A stretch of DNA of 64,000 bases, taken from Piezodorus guildinii. Lineage: Eukaryota; Arthropoda; Insecta; Hemiptera; Pentatomidae. The position numbers and the translations under genes were made by a program. The notes below the pieces were generated by a model, which saw only the letters and a program-made list of their open reading frames with translations, searched no databases and was not told the DNA's origin. Below, in pieces: positions 1-9,657 of this stretch (positions are counted from its first letter, which is position 1; the number at the start of each line of letters is the position of its first letter). The DNA lies in contig CM041294.1 of assembly GCA_023052935.1 (NCBI GenBank), positions 39,765,236-39,829,235 on the forward strand, in the 5' to 3' direction.

Positions 1-590
1 AATTAAATTTAATTAATATATAAACATGTGTTTTTATTAAAAACTCAATTATATTATTATCTAAAATAATCACTTAGTAATATCGGCTTTTCATCACTCT
101 TTATTAACTTGAACAAGCTTGTGTATACGATAATATTTTATCTAAAATCTTTAGCTTTCCAACGGTAAATTATACATGTACATTACTGTTCTTATTTTAA
201 AAAAACACAAAGATTGCATTAAAAAATATTTTTTATTTTTTCTCCCTTAAATACTTATAAAATTCGTTTAACTTGTATATTTATCCGTTTTTCAGCCATG
301 CTAATCAGATGATATGCTTATTTTTATAGAATCTACAAAATTAAAGGTACTTTTGAGGGAGGAAATTTAAAATATCGACATTTAAGCCCTGTCTCACTAT
401 TTTAATCAGAATGAAACCTAATCGATATTAAAGCCCATTACATTTTACGTCGATGTAGCGAGTTTAATCATAATCATTTGGTTATTTGTACTCAGGAGGC
501 CCTAAAACGTGGATTTCCGTTGAAAACTGGAATTCGAAAATTTTCACGATCGCAATACTTTCCCTTCCTATATATTTCATAAGGGTAAGT
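1..590 (+). repeat. Dispersed AT-rich repeat, copy 1 (internally deleted)
   Basis: This stretch matches 15,540-16,320 for most of its length: the 'tttagctttccaacgg' block, the 'catttaagcc' block, 'tagcgagtttaatc', and the terminal block ending 'cacgatcgcaatactttccc' at about 543-567. About 200 bp present in the 15 kb copy are missing at about 470-480. The left end runs off the window. No coding capacity was seen. It belongs to the family described at 15,440-16,325. Confidence 0.75.
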
Positions 591-716
591 TAGTGAATAT
601 TATTATTTATTTACAATTGTTTTTGTTTGTGCTCCAATGTTTTTTACCATCTGCACAAAAAAAAAAAAAAAAAAAAAAAATTGCAATGACCAAATATGAT
701 AACTTCCAAAAGTCGG

Positions 717-1041
717 TTAAATCAAGGCATCTCTAGGCCACGGCCTCAAAAGTCGTTGGTGTGGGTTGTACATGTTGGTGTAGGATTTAAGTGTTTGGGC
801 CGATGGGTTCATATTGTAAGTCAGTCTGTCATGAAATCTTTTATAATATTCTGTGGCTGTGTCTGAAACTGTGAGTATGACCAAGTCCTTATGAAGTAAT
901 TCGATGGTTACATAAAACGGTACATCCACGATTTTTCGCAATGTTTTCGATTGATGAGACTGAATTATTTGTATGTTAGGATATTTGGGAGATCCCCATA
1001 GCTCTATCCCATACGTCCATACTGGTTTGATCAGTACTTTG
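717..1041 (-). pseudogene. C-terminal fragment of an old Jockey-type LINE ORF2 (3' half of a split element)
   Basis: The minus strand reads IKPVWTYGIELWG at about 1,020, then KTLRKIVDVPFYV, ILTVSDTATEYYKRFHDRL and RLLRPWPRDALI before a stop. This is the end of a Jockey-type ORF2 (compare IKPIWTYG…RRLKRQWPRD elsewhere in the window). It is cut at 1,042 by the younger LINE. Its reading frame resumes at 5,832 on the far side, so the two pieces are one older element. I saw no convincing poly(A) tail on its 3' side. Confidence 0.8.
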
Positions 1042-1493
1042 TTTTTTTTTTTTTTTTTTTTTTTTTTATTCGTATATATTACAATTTGTCATAATAGACA
1101 ATAATAATAGTGCTACAGGATCTCATTCATACAATATTTACAATATAAACAAAAGGAAAGTCAAATTACATAAAATAAAATCAAAATAAATAAACGTATA
1201 CAATAACAAAACTTAAAGACAAAATAAATACAAATAAATGAAGTTAACAAATAAATAAACAAAACATGTCACATTCATACCTATGTACAATATTTACAAT
1301 CAGCTCGGGAACCCCAGACGGGACTTGTCCCCCCACTTGTGGAAGGACAAGCAGAGTCCAAAGGATCCCAGCGCCTCCCTCTCAGCCGCATCACTGGTGA
1401 GAGCCAGCGGAAGCTAAGTGAGGGCGCCATAGCCACAATCACACCGCACATGAGAGGAGAATCTGACCAGTGTCAGAACTCCAGAATAGATTT

Positions 1494-4173
1494 TTACAAT
1501 ATGTCTCGGGGCCACTGCCGTTTTAACCTTCTAGGAGGGTTGTATGGATGAGTGGAGCTGGATAGGGATTGTGCTAGAGGATTAGGATGATGAATGAGGT
1601 TCTGGTGGAATTTGGAAAATGTAGATGGAATTAGGTCTGAAATAAATGGAACATTAAGGTCGTGGTGTAAGGTATAGTTGGAGACATAATAAGGAGCATT
1701 TACTATTGTTCGGAGGACTTTGGATTGAAAGGATTGAATGCGTTTGATGTTAGAACGTTTAGCTGTCCCCCACAGTTCAAGTCCGTAGGTCCAGATTGGC
1801 TTCAGTATTGTCTTGTAAAGTAATAATTTGTTGTCAACTGTAAGCTTAGATTTTCTGTTTCGTAGTCTGTATAACTGTCCGAATCGTCTGTTAAGTTCTT
1901 TTCGTTTAAGTCTTGTATGTGGGTTCCACGTCAATCTTTAGTCTAGTAGTAAGCCAAGATACCGGACTGTGTCTGAGGAAGGAAGCGGTATGGAATTGAA
2001 ATGAACCATTGGACAGGATTTGCGTCGCAGGGTGAAGGTGACGTGGGTGCATTTGCTTTCATTAACCTTTATACGCCAAGCATTACACCAGTCCTCGATA
2101 AGACAAAGGTTTCTTTGCAGGATTAAGGATGCTATTTCAGGATCGGAATTGGATGATAGGATGGCGGTGTCATCTGCAAATGTTGCCAGAAAGGTGTCAG
2201 GATGATTAGGAATATCAGCAGTGAAAAGGATGTAGAGGACGGGTCCCAAGACGCTGCCTTGAGGAACACCGGCCTCAATGGGATAAAAGTTAGAAAATTC
2301 TACACCACAGCGAACTCGGAAGGAGCGGTTTGAGAGATAGGATCGTAGAATGAGGTATAGAGACTGGGGTAAATGCGTTTTAAGCTTGAAGAGTAATCCA
2401 GTGTGCCATACCCGGTCAAAAGCTTGCGCTATGTCCAGAAACGCACCAGAACAATACTCTTTGCATTCAAGGGCTGAGGAAATTTGGTCTACAACTCGGA
2501 GTCCTTGTTGAACAGTGGAATGATGAGCACGGAAACCAAACTGATGGGAAGGAAGATTTTGTGATTCTAATATAGGCAGGATTCGTTTTAGAAGGAGTTT
2601 TTCAAAGACTTTTGAGAGGATGGGGAGTAGACTAATAGGTCTGTAGGATGAAGTGTTGCTGGAAGGTTTACCTGGTTTTAGGAAGAGAATGATTGTGGAA
2701 TGTTTCCACAAGAGAGGAAAATAGGTGGTGCGTAGGATGCAGTTGTAGATATAGGTAAGGAATATAATAGCTTTCTGCGGAAGTTGACGGAGGATCTGGG
2801 GAGTAAGGAGATCATGTCCAGGAGATTTACGGAGGGTCAGTTTCTGGAGAAGATATTTAACCTCAGAGGGATTAATAGCTGTAGGAGGTAGTGAAAGAGG
2901 TATTGGTGACAAAAGGAAGTCTTGTACTTCTGCGGTATGATTGCTTTGGGATTCCGGTGTGAGGAGTGAATACTTTGGAGAGGTGTGTGGCGAATTCCTC
3001 GGCTTTATCTTCATCAGACGCAGCCCAGGAATCATCACTACGCCGGAGAGGATGGGAAACTTGATGGGATTTTAAAATCTTCTTCGTGACATTCCACAGG
3101 GAATTATCACTAGCTGACAGAGAGGAGAGGTAGGAATTAAAGGACTGGGAACGGAAGGTCGCCAACTCCTGCTTCAATTGTCTACAATAGAAGTTATAGG
3201 AGCGGCGATCTGTTGGGTGTCGGGTGCGCTGCCATAATGATCTGGCACGGCGCTTTGCATGGATTAGGTCTGTGTTGAGGCAAATGGTTTTGGTGAGGAG
3301 TTATATTGGAGTGCTTAGGATAGGAGGCAGTCCAGACAGCTTGCTGAATGGCGGTGGTGAAGGAGTAGACGGAATCGACAAGGTCTTCTGGGGTTTTGAG
3401 GGTCGCTTTGAGGTTAATATTATCGGTCAGGATTTGGCGAAATAGGTTCCAGTTGACAGGGCCTCGGATAAATGACGGTGGGATAGGTTTTGGAATTGGA
3501 GTGAGAGATACTTTTAGGATCAGTGGACTATGGTCTGAGGATAGTTCATCAAGTCGAGCTACAGATAAGTTGAGGGAGCCTAATCCGCTGTGAATGAAGA
3601 AGTCAAGGATGTCAGGATTACGGTTGGGATCGGTTGGCCAGTAGGTAGGGGAATCAGGAGGTAGGAGATTGAAATGACGGGAGTTGAGTGCAGACAGCAA
3701 ATTTCGTCCACGAGAATTCGTGGTTCTCGAACCCCACTGTTGATGCTTGGCATTTAAGTCTGCACCCAGAATGAAATGATTTCCTAAGGAATTTAGAAAG
3801 GATACAAATTCGGTGTTGGAAATGGAATGTTTGGGAGGGCAATATGCTGATGTAAGGGTTACCGGAAAGGAAAAAGTTTTGATTACTATGGCTGTGGCTT
3901 GTAGGAAATCATAGGTAGGAAGTGGGAGTAAGTGATGAGAGAGGGACTGGTGCACAATGACAGCAGTACCGGCATGGGCTTTGCCGTCTGGGTGGTCCGT
4001 ACGTATGTTACGCATTGAGGTATTTTGAAGAACTGTTTAGTGGTTAGTCTAGTTTCAGTAATAAGTGCTACGTCAACGTTTTTGTCTTGCAATAAAGCTG
4101 TAAGTTCGTCAGTATGATTTCTAACACCATTCGCATTCCATAGGAGAATGGATAAGGAGTTAGGTGAAGTCAT
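1494..4173 (-). pseudogene. Jockey LINE copy A ORF2 (endonuclease and reverse transcriptase), frameshifted
   Basis: The ORF2 product would nick target DNA and copy the element RNA. The endonuclease starts at 4173 (SILLWNANGVRNH, VALITETRLTTK). The frame shifts near 4,010 and continues to about 3,194 (FILGADLNAKHQQWGSR, DFFIHSG, SSDHSPL). It then passes through a short piece at 2,872-3,177 into the RT at 1,938-3,038: KSPGHDLLTPQIL, SYRPISLLP, FGFRAHHSTVQQ, FLDIAQAFDRVWH, GVPQGSVLGP, FADDTAILSS, RYLGLLLD. The last part (1494-1934) holds the thumb-like tail ending RRLKRQWPRDIL. At least four frame breaks separate these segments. The FADD catalytic pair is kept. Copy B is far less damaged in this ORF. 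Confidence 0.88.
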
Positions 4174-5490
4174 TTAAGGATTTTTTAAGGAAGGGATTAA
4201 GTTTGATATAAGATTAGTAAGTAGTGATAATAGCGGCATAACAAGGGATTTGATTTCAGTGATGAAGGATGTCATCAAACTTGTAAGGTCTGAGACATTT
4301 GATGGAGGAGGAATATGAGAAATTTGATGTGGATGGGGTTTTTGAGGGTTGGGTAAATTTTGAGGAATAGCTGGTTGTGGAACGGGTTGAGGATTTTGAA
4401 GTGTGCGTTGTTCCGGCAGGGCCTCGGCCTCTTTGTTCTGGTTCCCACCTCCAAGTAGATGGGCAAATGTAACATTGGAATCAATTGTTTTTGAAGGTTG
4501 TCTTCTGCTTCTGATCGGTTCAGCTGTTTCATCCAGATTCTGAGGTTTTTGGTATCTGCTTTTGAGGTTCTTGTAGACTTGACATCCCTTGTAGCTAGCC
4601 GGGTGGTCCTTGAGGCACAAAGCACAAACAGCGGGTGTTGATCTTGGTCTTGTACACTCTTCTGACTTATGTTGTTCACCGCATTTCACACAGCGTGGTA
4701 TGTGGTGACAATAACTTCTGGTATGACCATATGCCTGACAATTGTGGCACTGAACTATTTCTTTCTTAGTGCAAGGTTTTTCAACCCTTACACTAGTATA
4801 GTATAATCTATTGAGGTCATAAATTTTTTCAACTCCTGCTGATGGTTTCAAGTCCACAAAGAATAGAGGCAGTGGAATTTTATCTTTTAGGACGTTGGTG
4901 ACTTGTCGCACTTTATAGCCTATCTCCGTCAGTTCTTCTTGGATAGCTGCTGCTGGTGTCGAAGGGTGTAGGTTTCTAATTACAACCCTTAAAGCTCTCT
5001 CCTGGCGTAACTGATATGTATGAAAATCAGCTTTGGTCTCAGTCAGATATTTTACTATTTTTCTGTAGGTTTCGGCGGTAGTCGGGGATATTTTAGTATC
5101 ACTGGTTCTACTTATACAATAATAACTGTTAGGATCGGTTAATTTGTTTAGATGCGCACACAGTAGTTGAAAGTTTTTAATATTTTTAACAAATATTGGT
5201 GGAGGTTGTGGTTCTTTTGGTATAGGAGAAGATTCCATTGTTTCTTTTTCAATTTGAAGGATCTGAAATGGGTTCGGTGTAAAAAACGGCGATTCTTCAG
5301 ATAATCCTTGTGATGATGTGCTAGGCTGTGGTTCAGATCCCAAAGAGGTAGCTGAAGCAGTCGCTGGTGGAATCATTTTTTTATTATTATCACGGCGAGG
5401 TCTCTGTTTTGTAGGAGACGAGTTTGAACCTGCAGATCTAGATCTTTTACTTGTAACTTTCGAGGACATCACTTGATGAAAATATCGCAT
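4174..5490 (-). CDS. Jockey LINE copy A ORF1 (Gag-like nucleic-acid-binding protein)
   Basis: An intact 438-aa frame. The N-terminal 70 residues are Ser/Pro/Lys-rich (TSKRSRSAGSNSSPTKQRPR). A PRE_C2HC-type domain follows at roughly residues 165-250 (RALRVVIRNLHPSTP, EIGYKVRQVTNVL). Three Cys/His knuckles lie at about 250-310: CHNCQAYGHTRSYC, CVKCGEQHKSEEC and CALCLKDHPASYKGC. The C-terminus is Pro/Gln-rich and ends in a Leu-rich stretch. This ORF1 layout is characteristic of the Jockey clade, where the protein coats the element RNA. The stop TAA is followed at once by the ATG of ORF2 (TAAATG), which suggests termination-reinitiation to express ORF2. The start was taken as the first Met of the open frame and agrees with copy B. 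Confidence 0.9.
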   Translation of the reverse strand: MRYFHQVMSSKVTSKRSRSAGSNSSPTKQRPRRDNNKKMIPPATASATSLGSEPQPSTSSQGLSEESPFFTPNPFQILQIEKETMESSPIPKEPQPPPIFVKNIKNFQLLCAHLNKLTDPNSYYCISRTSDTKISPTTAETYRKIVKYLTETKADFHTYQLRQERALRVVIRNLHPSTPAAAIQEELTEIGYKVRQVTNVLKDKIPLPLFFVDLKPSAGVEKIYDLNRLYYTSVRVEKPCTKKEIVQCHNCQAYGHTRSYCHHIPRCVKCGEQHKSEECTRPRSTPAVCALCLKDHPASYKGCQVYKNLKSRYQKPQNLDETAEPIRSRRQPSKTIDSNVTFAHLLGGGNQNKEAEALPEQRTLQNPQPVPQPAIPQNLPNPQKPHPHQISHIPPPSNVSDLTSLMTSFITEIKSLVMPLLSLLTNLISNLIPSLKNP

Positions 5491-5821
5491 TGATTAAAAA
5501 AATAATAATATATATAATGGAATAAGAATAAGAAGGAAAAAAAATAAATAAAAGAAAGATAAGGAAAAGAAAAGCAAGCCCTAGCTTGCCGAGCTAGCGG
5601 CAATCAGCTGATCAGTGACCCTCCTTTCACTTTTTCGTGATTGTACAAAGTAAATTATAACTTTGCTTACCGAAATTTCTCCAATATTCACTGCTGTAGT
5701 ATTCCTGAGGTCTAGTGATGTTTTCCAGACTGAACTCAAGCGAATTCCTACTGAAAAAAGCAAAAATCTGAGAGACGAAGTAACGTATGACTGTTATCAT
5801 CGAGCGCATCAGCTGATTTCC
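5491..5821 (-). other. 5' UTR of Jockey LINE copy A
   Basis: This untranslated leader is shared with copy B (46,785-47,122), including a GC-richer block around 'gccgagctagcggcaatcagc'. Copy A runs about 27 bp further 5' than copy B before reaching its target-site duplication. Jockey-type elements normally carry an internal promoter here. I could not identify one by eye. Confidence 0.6.
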
Positions 5822-5831
5822 AGTACTTTGT

Positions 5832-6115
5832 AAATAGTAATTTTGGTATTCACGGATAATTTTGATCGTTTGTCAAGTAGACGGGACTACTGTCCAAATC
5901 GTCTGTTCAACTGTTGTCTTTTAAGTCTAATGTGGGTCCTCCATGTCAGTCTTTTGTCCAAGTACAGTCCCAAGTATCGTACTTCATCTGATGTCGGAAT
6001 GGGTTTATCCTCGAAATATACTACTGGACAATTCCCGTGATTGAGCGTGAAAACGATAAATACTCTTTGATTGATTCATTTTCACTTTCCATCTATTAGC
6101 CCAACTGGATAAAAT
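5832..6115 (-). pseudogene. Older Jockey-type LINE ORF2 fragment (5' half of the split element)
   Basis: The minus strand reads VRYLGLYLDKRLTWRTHIRL, KRQQLNRRFGQ (then an in-frame stop) and RLLDKRSKLSVNTK up to the insertion site. Removing copy A and one duplication joins TIYK to VLIKPVWTYG with no frame loss, which shows this is the continuation of 717-1041. The region is from the end of the RT domain. The stop codon and the missing 5' portion mark it as old debris. Confidence 0.75.
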
Positions 6116-7290
6116 AAGTGAATATAGGGAACGGTTTTTTTTTCCATATTTAGCAAGGTCCTAGAATTCTAATTCTATCCATTTGCTAGATTAAACACCA
6201 TTTTTCTTTTAAAATGTATGTTTTTGAATGAAAAACTATTGATAAAGGTTAAAACTATTGATTAAAATAATAGCAGTGATTCGATACGAGTTAAACGAAC
6301 CACTAAAAATGCACAAAATGAAGAAAACAATAAATTAATGGTGATATATCACGGGGTTAGGTGCTTCCATTGTATAGTAGAAAATATATTACCTTTTGGA
6401 AGGAAATGAAATAAAAGGTTATATCTATTTATAGAGGATATAGTACGTTTTAGAAGAAAATGTTTTTAGTATCTTTTGGAATGAAATGAAGTGTGAAATA
6501 TTTTTGGAATGAAATGTAATTTTCAGATACGTTTTAAAGGATTTCTAGATTTTTAGTTAAAATTTGATGAGGGATTCAGATAAAACTAAACCATTATTAT
6601 ACAAATATGTCAAAATATAAATTTCGAAAAAAATGTCCTATAGTGCCTTTTGGAAATCAACGTCTCAATTCAGAAATCATTGCGTGCGTGCGCATAATTC
6701 AGACAGTTTCGTCGCAATCCGATGAACGGTATAGAAACTCATACGTGACAAACTAACGGAAAAATATTTTATACATGTACAAACGCAAAAAGACCATACC
6801 TAAGTATGCTGTTATTAATCTCTTGTGTGGGAAGGCTATGGTTCCTAGCTCCCCGACCTAAACGAGTGTCTTTCTTTTTCTGCTATCCATTTCCCGGGTG
6901 TTTAATGATCCTCGACCCACATTTCTTAGCAGGTCTTTCTCTTTCTTGCCTAGCGGTGATATCACGAGGCAATATGTTTTCCGGCAGTCTAGAAACACAT
7001 CTAAGCCTTTGGTGATAGTTCTCCTGAATTCGGTCAACAAGAAGGTCATTCTTACTACCTGGCTGGAATCTACTCAGGATATTTCTTTTAAATATTATAT
7101 TTTTTTATATTTAATTCCTAACAATATGGTATGCAGTATAGTTAAACAAAGAAGCCAAGTTACTGACCTGAACGCGTACTTAATGTCTCCAAACTATTTT
7201 TACTTTACTTAAATTCTCTAGAAATTTCATATCCTTTAATTTAGTTTTAGTAGAGCTATCCGCGATTATTTAAAAGTACAAGGAAAATAA
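6116..7290. other. No gene recognised; AT-rich with one GC-richer segment
   Basis: About 6,360-6,560 has several loosely repeated 'ttttggaatgaaatg' strings. About 6,800-7,075 is less AT-rich and open for about 60-100 codons on both strands without any family resemblance I recognise; it may be a worn transposon piece. The interval lies beyond the presumed 3' end of the receptor gene. Confidence 0.4.
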
Positions 7291-7296
7291 TTTATT
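7291..7296 (-). promoter_or_regulatory. Possible polyadenylation signal of the receptor gene
   Basis: AATAAA on the minus strand (tttatt on the plus), about 100 bp past the stop of candidate exon 6. The position suits a 3' UTR, but such hexamers are frequent in DNA this AT-rich. Confidence 0.3.
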
Positions 7297-7394
7297 CCTT
7301 TATTAATAAATAAATATAAATATGCACTTATAAAAAACTAGATCTAATAAATGATTCATTTGATCAATAAATAACATGCTAATATTGGAAATCA

Positions 7395-7544
7395 TTATTT
7401 AAAATGATGAAGTGTGATATTTTCAAACAGGTAATTTCTTACCGTTACGCACCTTGAAGTTGGTATTCTATGGACTGCTTTGGCATACGAGTATTCGGTA
7501 AGGTGCTTAGGGCAACTAGTTTCGAAACGACACTTGGTGATTTC
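7395..7544 (-). CDS. PK-R: Candidate receptor exon 6: cytoplasmic C-terminus and stop
   Basis: About 0.88 kb below exon 5, acceptor aaattattttcag opens a phase-0 frame reading EITKCRFETSCPKHL and continuing 49 codons to TAA. Joined to exon 5 it gives AAFK-EITKC, with Cys348 where a palmitoylated helix-8 Cys is common. An AATAAA lies on the minus strand at 7291-7296, about 100 bp past the stop. Two internal donor-like sites (AAG|GTGCGT at about 7450 and ACG|GTAAGA at about 7441) leave open that splicing continues to an exon beyond the window. C-tails diverge fast, so I could not confirm it by similarity. Confidence 0.5.
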   Translation of the reverse strand, partial: EITKCRFETSCPKHLTEYSYAKAVHRIPTSRCVTVRNYLFENITLHHFK

Positions 7545-9623
7545 CTGAAAATAATTTCTCATATTGGAATATAATCTTTCTGAAAATATATTTTGAAGCA
7601 ACATTTGATCGACTGCTCGAGAAGCTATATTATAAATATTTGAACTTTATAATAAATGAACTTTGTGGTCTTAACATAGTAGTATAATTTTTAATATTTA
7701 CTAAGACGAATGGAAAAGCTGGATTATTCATATGTAGATGTAGAGAATTTAGGGAGAGGCGTGGTCTAGTGGATAGAGCAGAGTCAACTGTTCTGGGTCC
7801 CAGGTTCGAACCCGGCTGTGACGGAATATTATTTATTCTGTTGTTTCAGCCGAGGGCGATCCTATGATGAGGAAATTCTCCATAAAGTGGGTTCCAAAAA
7901 TGGGTGAAAAACCTGGGACTGTGCGTGATCTCGTCCGAATCACCTCTTTACACTGCCGTGGGCCTATAAACCGTACAAATTTCAAGATGTACAGATCCCA
8001 AGGACTCTTCATGGATTATAGAGGTATACATATATTTTTTTATGAAGGAAATTATTAATAATTGGTCAGATTAACATTTATTACTATGTTGTGGTAAAAT
8101 GTCTCACAGGCGATGGATTTAAACGTTTAAAAATTTTAGGGATAGAATTTTTAGCTTATGGCTCGGAATAAAGTTTAATCGAAATAGAATCATTAAAACC
8201 ACGTGGATTTTTTAAATTTTATTTTTTTATGGAATATTAAAATTATCTTAACAAGGGTGTTGACTAAAAAGTCTTAACTAATAGTACAGCTGCTTCGATC
8301 GCGGTGGGTTTTCTAAATGATATTCTGCGGTCTGATTTAGGATAAATACGTGAGAACAAATAAACTCTAGATGTTGAATGAAAGTGCGACTGAGCCTAAT
8401 ATAAAGAGTTCTTTATTAAACTTACCTTGAAAGCGGCCCTGAACTTTAGGGACATGATGTTGTAAAGGAAAGGATTGACGGTTGTAGAGAGGTAGTAGAG
8501 AGGCCCGGAGATATAGGTGATGCACTGGTAGAAGAAGACCATCCGAGGGGAGTTGTGCTTCCCCTGGGCCTGCATCGCGAAGAGTCGCTGCGCCTGGAAC
8601 GGCGCCCAGCAGATGAAGAAGGCCACCACCACGACCACTGCCAACAGCAACATAATTCCTTGGAACTAAAGTAAACACATATAATGAAGGGTTTACATAT
8701 CTATACTATTAAGTCACAACTAGTTTAGGTTTGCCCCGATATCCTCAAACCGCTAGACAAGGACAATAACTAGCCAAACTTTGGATGCAGTACACAACAG
8801 ATGTTCACATTCGAGACTTGAAGCGTTCCAGGTTACTCTTAACATTAATAATAATTATTAGGGCTGGTTGTTTATAAGTGCAGTGGACTGTATTTGAAAA
8901 CAAGGATTATAATATGGTATTAGGTTGCAATCTGTATCTAGAGCTAAAGGAAATATAATGATGGTTAGGTTGTTATAAAGTTCAAATAAGGTTACATTTT
9001 ACTATTGTTTGACATATCTGGTCTCTTCTCTTGAGTCATTCCTCAGTTCCTGGGCCAGCCGACGCCTATTTGTTTACTTCTCCATTATGTTGAGGAATTC
9101 TCCTAAATAATATTATGGAGTTCGCTGAGATATGAATACATGTCTCTCTTTTTTCATTCTCTCTCTCCCAGAGGATTCTGGTCCTATTGTGTTACACACT
9201 TGAATATGTTACTGAGCGTTAGATGCCAGATCTTCAAATCGGTTAAGATCGTGGCAGTGTTCCCTTAACAACGGAACTGAAGCAAATAATGCAAGGTAGG
9301 AATCGGAAAATAGGATCCAAACGTTTCTGCAGTGTGGCTTGCATCATAGAGAAGGAAATAAACTAATGGGTACACATAGAAGGAGAAGACATACTGGTAT
9401 TTAAACTCCGAAGTCCGAAAGTGTTCAGTTAATAAAAATAAAATACTTGGTATAAATTAGATCTGATAAATGTAGTATTATCTTTAAACCATTATTGTGT
9501 ATATTCTATGAAAATAAAAGCGTTTTTGTAGCTAATAGAACTCATGTTCAATATATTAATTTTATTTTAATTAATTATTTTTTTTTTTATAAATACACCA
9601 ACAACTTTAAGTAAAAGATGAAG

Positions 9624-9657
<34 letters not shown>

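Larger units (their letters stand above)
1042..5821 (-). mobile_element. Near full-length Jockey-clade LINE, copy A
   Basis: This is a two-ORF non-LTR retrotransposon of about 4.8 kb. The 3' end is a poly(A) tract, seen as T's at 1,041-1,067. The direct repeat cagtactttgt (1032-1042 and 5821-5831) flanks it as a target-site duplication. The order on the minus strand is a 5' UTR of about 330 bp, ORF1 (4174-5490), ORF2 (about 1494-4173) and the 3' UTR. ORF2 is broken by several frameshifts, so the copy cannot be autonomous. Nearly the same sequence occurs at 42,559-47,122. Members of this clade transpose by target-primed reverse transcription, which fits the tail and the duplication. Confidence 0.9.

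Noticed and set aside
658..680. Poly(A) tail of a plus-strand retroelement
   Set aside because: No coding or 3' UTR sequence of a plus-strand element precedes it; it is probably a simple A run.
2020..4800. Plus-strand frames of 60-105 codons across the Jockey ORFs
   Set aside because: They are antisense to the conserved LINE frames and have no family motifs.
7755..7830. tRNA gene (A and B boxes present)
   Set aside because: It continues into a 220-bp body repeated at 18.7 and 37.6 kb, so it is a SINE head. A proper cloverleaf was not evident.
8638..8678. Earlier acceptors for receptor exon 5 (after ctttag or ttccaag)
   Set aside because: One breaks the phase and the other inserts extra residues between KML and the TM6 Val run. 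The acceptor at 8,638 gives the family's exact spacing.
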